From: Actinomycetota bacterium
GTDB lineage: Bacteria > Actinomycetota > Actinomycetes > S36-B12 > UBA5976
Direction: 5' to 3'
Length of the DNA stretch: 9,416 bases
Assembly: GCA_009923375.1 (NCBI GenBank)
Contig: RFTO01000035.1
Span: 1 to 9,416, forward strand
The position numbers were made by a program, and so were the translations under genes. The first letter of the stretch is position 1. Every line of letters starts with the position of its first letter. The notes beneath the pieces were generated by a model. That model saw nothing but the letters and a program-made list of their open reading frames with translations, was not told the DNA's origin and ran no database searches. Shown in pieces: positions 5,734 through 9,416 of this stretch.

Positions 5734-6984
5734 ATGGCCTACAGGACCCGAGTCGCTGACGCCGAAGTGGCCCAGCGACTGATCGCCACTGGAGCGGTGC
5801 TCATCGAGGGACCCAAGAGTTGCGGCAAGACGGAAACAGCCCGGCGAGTTGCGGCATCAGAAGTCCTCTTCGACATTGATCCAGCCGCCCGCTCAGCAGT
5901 TGAGATTTCTCCAGAGTCAGTTCTCAACGGGCCCGCTCCCTTGCTGCTCGACGAGTGGCAACTTGCCCCATCAGTGTGGGACCGAGTCCGTCGCGAGGTC
6001 GACTCCAGGCAAAAACCAGGGCAGTTCATCCTGACTGGGTCCTCGGTGCCAGATCACGACGTGCGTCGCCATTCTGGTGCCGGGCGAATTGGAATCGTCA
6101 GGATGCGAACCATGAGCCTCGTTGAGAGTGGAGAAAGTATCGGAACTGTCTCGTTACGCGCCCTGCTCGCTGGCGATGAGCAAGCCTCGGCTGAGAGCGG
6201 GATGAAGGTGCAGACGCTCGCGGTCGCGCTCTGCCGAGGAGGCTGGCCAAGTCTGATTGATACAGAGTCAGCAATGGCATCTGCTGCACTAGGCGATTAC
6301 ATCCTGCACACCTGCCACGTCGACGTGCTGTCTGTTGCTGGCCCACGACGAGACCCAACCAAAGTTGGGCGGGTTTTCCAATCTCTCGCGCGGTTGACAG
6401 CCACAGATGCTCCGTTGCAAACCATCGCCGCAGATGTTCACCAATCGGGTGGATCAATCGACCGCCACTCTGTCGCCGATTACGTCGATGCACTCGAACG
6501 GCTGATGCTCGTGGAAAACCAGCCGGCGTGGTCACCTCGACTGCGCTCACGCGCAGTCGTGCGAGTATCGCCGAAGAGGCACTTCGTCGACCCATCGCTT
6601 GCTGCCGCTGCCATGGGTGCCTCACCCGAAAAGCTCCTGCGCGATCCGGAGACTTTGGGCTTGCTTTTCGAAAGTTTGGTGGTCCGAGATTTGCGAGTGC
6701 TTTCTGCTCCCCTGCGGGGCACGGTGCACCACTATCGCGACAATGTCGGATTCGAGATTGACGCCATCGTGCAATGCCCGGACGGCCGGTGGGGCGCATT
6801 CGAAGTGAAGCTTGGGCACCTGAGAGTGGACGCAGCGGCGGCACAGCTGCTCAAGTTCCGTCAGCGAGTGGATACGTCAATCGTCGGCGAACCCGCGGTT
6901 CTCGGGGTCATCACCGTCGGCGGGCCTGCGTATCGCCGCCCAGATGGAGTGCACGTAATCCCCATCGACTGCTTGGGCGCATGA
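5734..6984 (+). CDS. AAA_14 / DUF4143 ATPase with PD-(D/E)XK-like C-terminal domain
   Basis: A 416-residue protein with the two-domain AAA_14 plus DUF4143 layout. Walker A is GPKSCGKT (26-33), Walker B LLLDEW (70-75, D73/E74), and a sensor-1-like ILTGSS follows at 99-104. The C-terminal domain shows the spacing of a restriction-nuclease-like core: E313 in LFESLV, D343 in FEIDAIV and E357-V-K359 in AFEVKLG. Such proteins are widespread, patchily distributed and of unknown cellular role; M. tuberculosis Rv2008c is a relative. An AAGGAG ribosome site lies four bases before the ATG. The gene is divergent from mmsA and convergent with tRNA-Ser(GCU), with no partner gene, and is preceded by its own 23-bp repeat array. 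That pattern fits a self-contained accessory gene, perhaps self-regulated. Nuclease activity is inferred from residue spacing only. Confidence 0.9.
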   Translation: MAYRTRVADAEVAQRLIATGAVLIEGPKSCGKTETARRVAASEVLFDIDPAARSAVEISPESVLNGPAPLLLDEWQLAPSVWDRVRREVDSRQKPGQFILTGSSVPDHDVRRHSGAGRIGIVRMRTMSLVESGESIGTVSLRALLAGDEQASAESGMKVQTLAVALCRGGWPSLIDTESAMASAALGDYILHTCHVDVLSVAGPRRDPTKVGRVFQSLARLTATDAPLQTIAADVHQSGGSIDRHSVADYVDALERLMLVENQPAWSPRLRSRAVVRVSPKRHFVDPSLAAAAMGASPEKLLRDPETLGLLFESLVVRDLRVLSAPLRGTVHHYRDNVGFEIDAIVQCPDGRWGAFEVKLGHLRVDAAAAQLLKFRQRVDTSIVGEPAVLGVITVGGPAYRRPDGVHVIPIDCLGA

Positions 6985-7010
6985 CACACTCGAAGGATTC
7001 GCGACATCAA

Positions 7011-7104
7011 TGGCGGAGAAGGAGGGATTTGAACCCTCGAGAGGATTTTGGTCCTCAACCCGCTTAGCAGGCGGGCGCCATAGACCGGGCTAGGCGACTT
7101 CTCC
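7011..7104 (-). tRNA. tRNA-Ser(GCU)
   Basis: A class II tRNA on the - strand with encoded CCA (bases 7013-7011). The acceptor stem pairs GGAGAAG with CTTCTCC, with discriminator G as expected for serine. The anticodon stem CCCGC/GCGGG encloses CTGCTAA with anticodon GCT (bases 7068-7066), reading AGC/AGU. The long variable arm pairs GAGGA with TCCTC, and the T-arm is GAGGG-TTCAAAT-CCCTC. Its 3' end faces the AAA/DUF4143 gene, whose stop is 26 bp away. Confidence 0.97.
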
Positions 7105-7189
7105 ACGCTCACCCCGGCCGCATCTCACGCCCCACAAGGAGGCGCAGTCGCAGTTGGCGTCAGCAGTCCCGAAGCCTACCCGACATGGC

Positions 7190-7221
7190 TGAGGGGCCTG
7201 AACCTGAGTTCAAGCCCCTCA
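7190..7221 (-). terminator. Hairpin terminator of the DHA2 exporter gene
   Basis: TGAGGGGC (7190-7197) pairs with GCCCCTCA (7214-7221). After a C/A mismatch, TGAAC (7199-7203) pairs with GTTCA (7208-7212) around a CTGA loop. This 13-bp interrupted stem lies 49 bp beyond the exporter stop. No T-tract follows. It also insulates the downstream tRNA-Ser(GCU). Confidence 0.75.
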
Positions 7222-7270
7222 CAACCGTGCCGTTAACCGAGTCGCTGAGCGGCCTCGGATTCACACCGGA

Positions 7271-8941
7271 TTACTCAGCAGCGACTGGCGCATCTCCTGG
7301 GCCACGGCCGCGCAACGGGATGCTCGGCAAGAAGCAGAGCAGCACCAGAGCAATCACCGTCAAGACCGAGGTCGTGAGGAACAAGTTGTGCATCGCGAAG
7401 GTGAAGGCGTTGAACAGCGGACGAGTGAGGTCAGCTACCACCCCGTTGAGGAATGAGGTGTCATTCAGGCCGACGCCGCCGGCCCCACCGGATTGGAACT
7501 TATCCAGCACCTGGCCGAATGCCTGGTTCTTGGGTTGCCCCATGACCGTCGGGTCCTTCAACGCAGCGAGTGCAGCAGAGCCAGCAGTGTTGTTCGGGGA
7601 GAACTCCACCGGGATCCGCTGCGACCACTCGTTGAACAGCACCGAGATGAACACTGCCGTGCCGGCGGTGCCACCCATCTGACGGAAGAAGGTCGCACTC
7701 GCTGTCGCCACACCGATGTCGCGTGGTGACACCGAGTTCTGCACTGCGAGCACCGTCGGCTGCAGCAAGTTACCCAAGCCGAATCCGAAGAGTGCCGACA
7801 TCGTGCAGGTGTAAACCAGCGACGTGTCCGGCTGCACGAATGACAGCGCGGCCAAGGAGACCACGAGGGTGCTCGCGCCGATGATCGGGAACACCTTGTA
7901 CTTGCCGGTGCGCGAGATGATCTGGCCCGACGCGATGGAGCCGACCATGATTCCCAACGTCAGCGGGATCAGCAGCAAACCTGCCTTGGTCGGGCTGGCT
8001 CCCTTGACGATCTGCAGATAAAGCGGCAGGCCAGCCAAACCACCGAACATCGCCGCGCCCATGATGAAGCCGACGATGTTGGTGAGTGCGAAAGTCCTGT
8101 TGCGGAAGAAGCGCATGGGCAGCAACGCCTCATCCTTCATCCGCGTCTCGACTGTGATCCACGCGATGAGTCCGATGATGCCGAGGCCGTAACACAAGTA
8201 CGCGCGGCTGGATGCCCAGCCCCACTCGCGTCCCTGCTCGGCGATGACGAGCAACGGCACCAAACCGACGACGAGTGCGAGTGCACCCCACCAATCGATC
8301 CGATGGTTGAGGCGCTTATGAGGAACATGCAATGTCGCCTGGACGACGAACAGGGCGACGATGCCGATCGGGGCATTCACGAGGAACACCCAGCGCCAGC
8401 CCGTCAAGCCGAAGATCTGCGAGGCGCCGGCGAAGAAGCCGCCGACCAGCGGCCCGAGGACCGAGGCGACGCCGAAGACAGCAAGGAATGCGCCTTGGTA
8501 CTTCGCGCGCTCGCGCGGCGGAACGATGTCGCCGATGATGGCCAGCGCGAGGGTGAAGAGACCACCAGCGCCGAGGCCCTGGAGTGCCCGATAGCCCGCC
8601 AGTTGGTACATCGAGTCGGCAAATGTGCACAGCAGCGAGCCGAGGATGAAAGTGCTGATGGCGAAAAGGAAGAGCTTCTTGCGACCGTAGATGTCGCTGA
8701 GCTTCCCGTAAAGCGGGGTGGTGATGGTGGCGGTGATGAGGTAGGCGGTCGTCACCCACGCCTGCAGGGAAAGCCCGTGTAGGTCGTCTCCGATGGTGCG
8801 GATGGCGGTTGCCACGATTGTCTGATCCAAAGCTGACAGGAACATCCCCATCATCAGGCCCGTGAGGACCGAAACAATCTGGCGGTGGGAGAGGTATTGC
8901 GGAGCGTGATCGTCATGTCCAGCGGCAGGCTGGTTCGTCAT
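7271..8941 (-). CDS. DHA2-family (EmrB/QacA) MFS drug:H+ exporter, 14 TM
   Basis: A 556-residue major facilitator of the 14-helix DHA2 group, inner-membrane antiporters that expel hydrophobic or cationic drugs using the proton gradient. Family motifs are all visible: D1 as LDQTIV (38-43), motif A as GKLSDIYGRKK (79-89), motif B as RALQGLGAGG (118-127) and the antiporter motif C as VLGPLVGGFF (161-170). A long hydrophilic loop of about 70 residues (roughly 437-508) precedes the last helix, typical of the group. The ATG is preceded by GGAGG with only four bases between. No regulator of the TetR or MarR type is adjacent; the gene stands alone, divergent from tRNA-Ser(UGA) across 51 bp, and ends at a strong hairpin. 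The substrate cannot be predicted from sequence. Confidence 0.95.
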   Translation of the reverse strand: MTNQPAAGHDDHAPQYLSHRQIVSVLTGLMMGMFLSALDQTIVATAIRTIGDDLHGLSLQAWVTTAYLITATITTPLYGKLSDIYGRKKLFLFAISTFILGSLLCTFADSMYQLAGYRALQGLGAGGLFTLALAIIGDIVPPRERAKYQGAFLAVFGVASVLGPLVGGFFAGASQIFGLTGWRWVFLVNAPIGIVALFVVQATLHVPHKRLNHRIDWWGALALVVGLVPLLVIAEQGREWGWASSRAYLCYGLGIIGLIAWITVETRMKDEALLPMRFFRNRTFALTNIVGFIMGAAMFGGLAGLPLYLQIVKGASPTKAGLLLIPLTLGIMVGSIASGQIISRTGKYKVFPIIGASTLVVSLAALSFVQPDTSLVYTCTMSALFGFGLGNLLQPTVLAVQNSVSPRDIGVATASATFFRQMGGTAGTAVFISVLFNEWSQRIPVEFSPNNTAGSAALAALKDPTVMGQPKNQAFGQVLDKFQSGGAGGVGLNDTSFLNGVVADLTRPLFNAFTFAMHNLFLTTSVLTVIALVLLCFLPSIPLRGRGPGDAPVAAE

Positions 8942-8951
8942 GAGTCCTCCA

Positions 8952-8981
8952 TTGAGTTGGCAAAATTAACTTCTGTAGCCT
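8952..8981 (+). promoter_or_regulatory. Probable promoter of tRNA-Ser(UGA)
   Basis: TTGAGT (8952-8957) and TAGCCT (8976-8981) are separated by 18 bp, across a locally AT-rich stretch. Transcription would start near 8988, a few bases before the mature tRNA 5' end at 8993. The divergent exporter promoter must share this 51-bp gap; a - strand TANNNT box, TAGGCT, overlaps at 8983-8978. Confidence 0.45.
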
Positions 8982-8992
8982 ATGGCCTGCCG

Positions 8993-9078
8993 GGCGAGGT
9001 GGCAGAGCGGCCTAATGCGGGCGCCTTGAAAGCGTCTGAGGGAAACCTCCGGGGGTTCAAATCCCTCCCTCGCCGCCA
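8993..9078 (+). tRNA. tRNA-Ser(UGA)
   Basis: A class II tRNA with encoded CCA (9076-9078). The acceptor stem pairs GGCGAGG with CCTCGCC, with discriminator G. The anticodon stem GGCGC/GCGTC has one G-U pair and encloses CTTGAAA with anticodon TGA (9027-9029), reading UCN codons. The variable arm is GAGG-GAAA-CCTC, a GNRA tetraloop, and the T-loop is TTCAAAT. serS begins 40 bp downstream, so the substrate tRNA and its synthetase are neighbours. Confidence 0.97.
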
Positions 9079-9083
9079 GCGCG

Positions 9084-9112
9084 TTTTGAGGGCACCGGCC
9101 TTCCTCTACGCT
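9084..9112 (+). promoter_or_regulatory. Probable leaderless promoter of serS
   Basis: A TANNNT -10 box, TACGCT (9107-9112), lies so that +1 would fall on or next to the A of the serS ATG at 9119. TTTTGA (9084-9089) at 17-bp spacing is a possible -35. The absence of any Shine-Dalgarno before the ATG agrees with a leaderless mRNA, a frequent arrangement in actinobacteria. Confidence 0.5.
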
Positions 9113-9118
9113 TAGACC

Positions 9119-9416
9119 ATGCTCGACATCCGTGTCCTCCGCGACGATCCCGACCGCGCCCGCGCTTCTCAGACCGCACGCGGCGAGGACCCTGCGGTGA
9201 TCGATGCCATCTTGGCCGCCGATGCAACTCGTCGCTTGGCAGGCACAACCTTCGACACAGCCCGCGGTGCGCAGAAGGAACTTGGTCGTGCCATTGGCCC
9301 ACTGCAAGGAAAAGTTAAGTCAGGTAAGGCGACCGCTGACGAGCAAACCGAGCTCGATGCGCTCATGGCTCGCGCATCCACTCTCGCCGCACAGGTAACT
9401 GAGGCTGAAGAAGCAC
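9119..9416 (+). CDS. serS: Seryl-tRNA synthetase, N-terminal part (3' end outside window)
   Basis: The frame is open from ATG to the window edge and gives 99 residues of the SerRS N-terminus. The opening MLDIRVLRDDPDRARASQ and the RGEDPAVIDAILAAD segment are typical of bacterial, especially actinobacterial, SerRS. These are followed by the charged, Ala- and Gln-rich stretch (about 29-99) that forms the antiparallel coiled-coil arm gripping the long variable arm of tRNA-Ser. The catalytic core with class II motifs 1-3 lies beyond the window. The enzyme charges tRNA-Ser and tRNA-Sec with serine. No ribosome site precedes the ATG; a -10 box is placed for a leaderless transcript. The upstream neighbour is tRNA-Ser(UGA). 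Confidence 0.95.
   Translation, partial: MLDIRVLRDDPDRARASQTARGEDPAVIDAILAADATRRLAGTTFDTARGAQKELGRAIGPLQGKVKSGKATADEQTELDALMARASTLAAQVTEAEEA

Noticed and set aside
6098..6844. A 248-codon open frame on the - strand inside the AAA/DUF4143 gene
   Set aside because: It is antisense to a gene with clear Walker and nuclease-like motifs, its product is rich in Arg/Ser/Pro with no recognisable domain, and no ribosome site was seen. High GC explains such long shadows.
8303..8782. A 159-codon + strand frame antisense to the DHA2 exporter
   Set aside because: The acidic, low-complexity product is the expected antisense reading of hydrophobic GC-rich codons; the exporter motifs on the other strand are decisive.
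9107..9118. Resemblance of TACGCTTAGACC before serS to TACGCTAAGACC in the 23-bp repeats (11 of 12 bases)
   Set aside because: Only half of the unit is shared and TACGCT serves as a -10 box at serS, so common promoter composition or chance is enough. A genome-wide count of the 12-mer would settle it.

Overview
The window looks like the chromosome of an actinobacterium, most likely a planktonic freshwater one. The grounds are: moderately high GC with G/C-rich third codon positions; TANNNT-type -10 boxes, one positioned for a leaderless mRNA; strong GC hairpin terminators without U-tracts; and a heliorhodopsin very close in motif content to the original actinobacterial 48C12 protein. The taxonomic call is inference; no rRNA or marker phylogeny is available here.

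Layout. (1) 1-326, + strand: the C-terminal end of a probable secreted DUF839/PhoX-like protein, ending at a 17-bp-stem hairpin (340-378) that also serves the convergent gene. (2) 418-3782, - strand, read right to left: a serine hydrolase of the beta-lactamase/PBP-like fold with a missing N-terminus, a DUF2256 zinc-finger-like small protein, an FeS-type bacterial photolyase/cryptochrome, then heliorhodopsin. The first three genes overlap by 8 and 4 nt; heliorhodopsin follows after 134 nt. (3) 3872-3944: tRNA-Arg(ACG). (4) 4007-5494: CoA-acylating methylmalonate-semialdehyde dehydrogenase. (5) 5651-5719: three tandem 23-bp repeats directly in front of a + strand AAA_14/DUF4143 ATPase (5734-6984). 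(6) tRNA-Ser(GCU), then a 14-TM DHA2 drug exporter ending at a long hairpin. (7) tRNA-Ser(UGA) followed within 40 bp by the start of serS, which runs off the window.

How the genes work together. The central unit is a light-related cassette. Heliorhodopsin is a retinal photoreceptor of the membrane with no established pump activity. The photolyase-related protein binds flavin and uses light for DNA repair or signalling. DUF2256 proteins are habitual neighbours of this photolyase class. All retinal-pocket residues of heliorhodopsin, all four Fe-S cysteines and the (6-4) catalytic-type His of the photolyase are in place, so the cassette looks functional. The serine hydrolase at its head is the odd member: it begins six residues before its SxxK serine. 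The AAA/DUF4143 gene with its own repeats between two housekeeping neighbours looks like an accessory insertion. The tRNA-Ser(UGA)/serS pair puts a synthetase beside its substrate tRNA.
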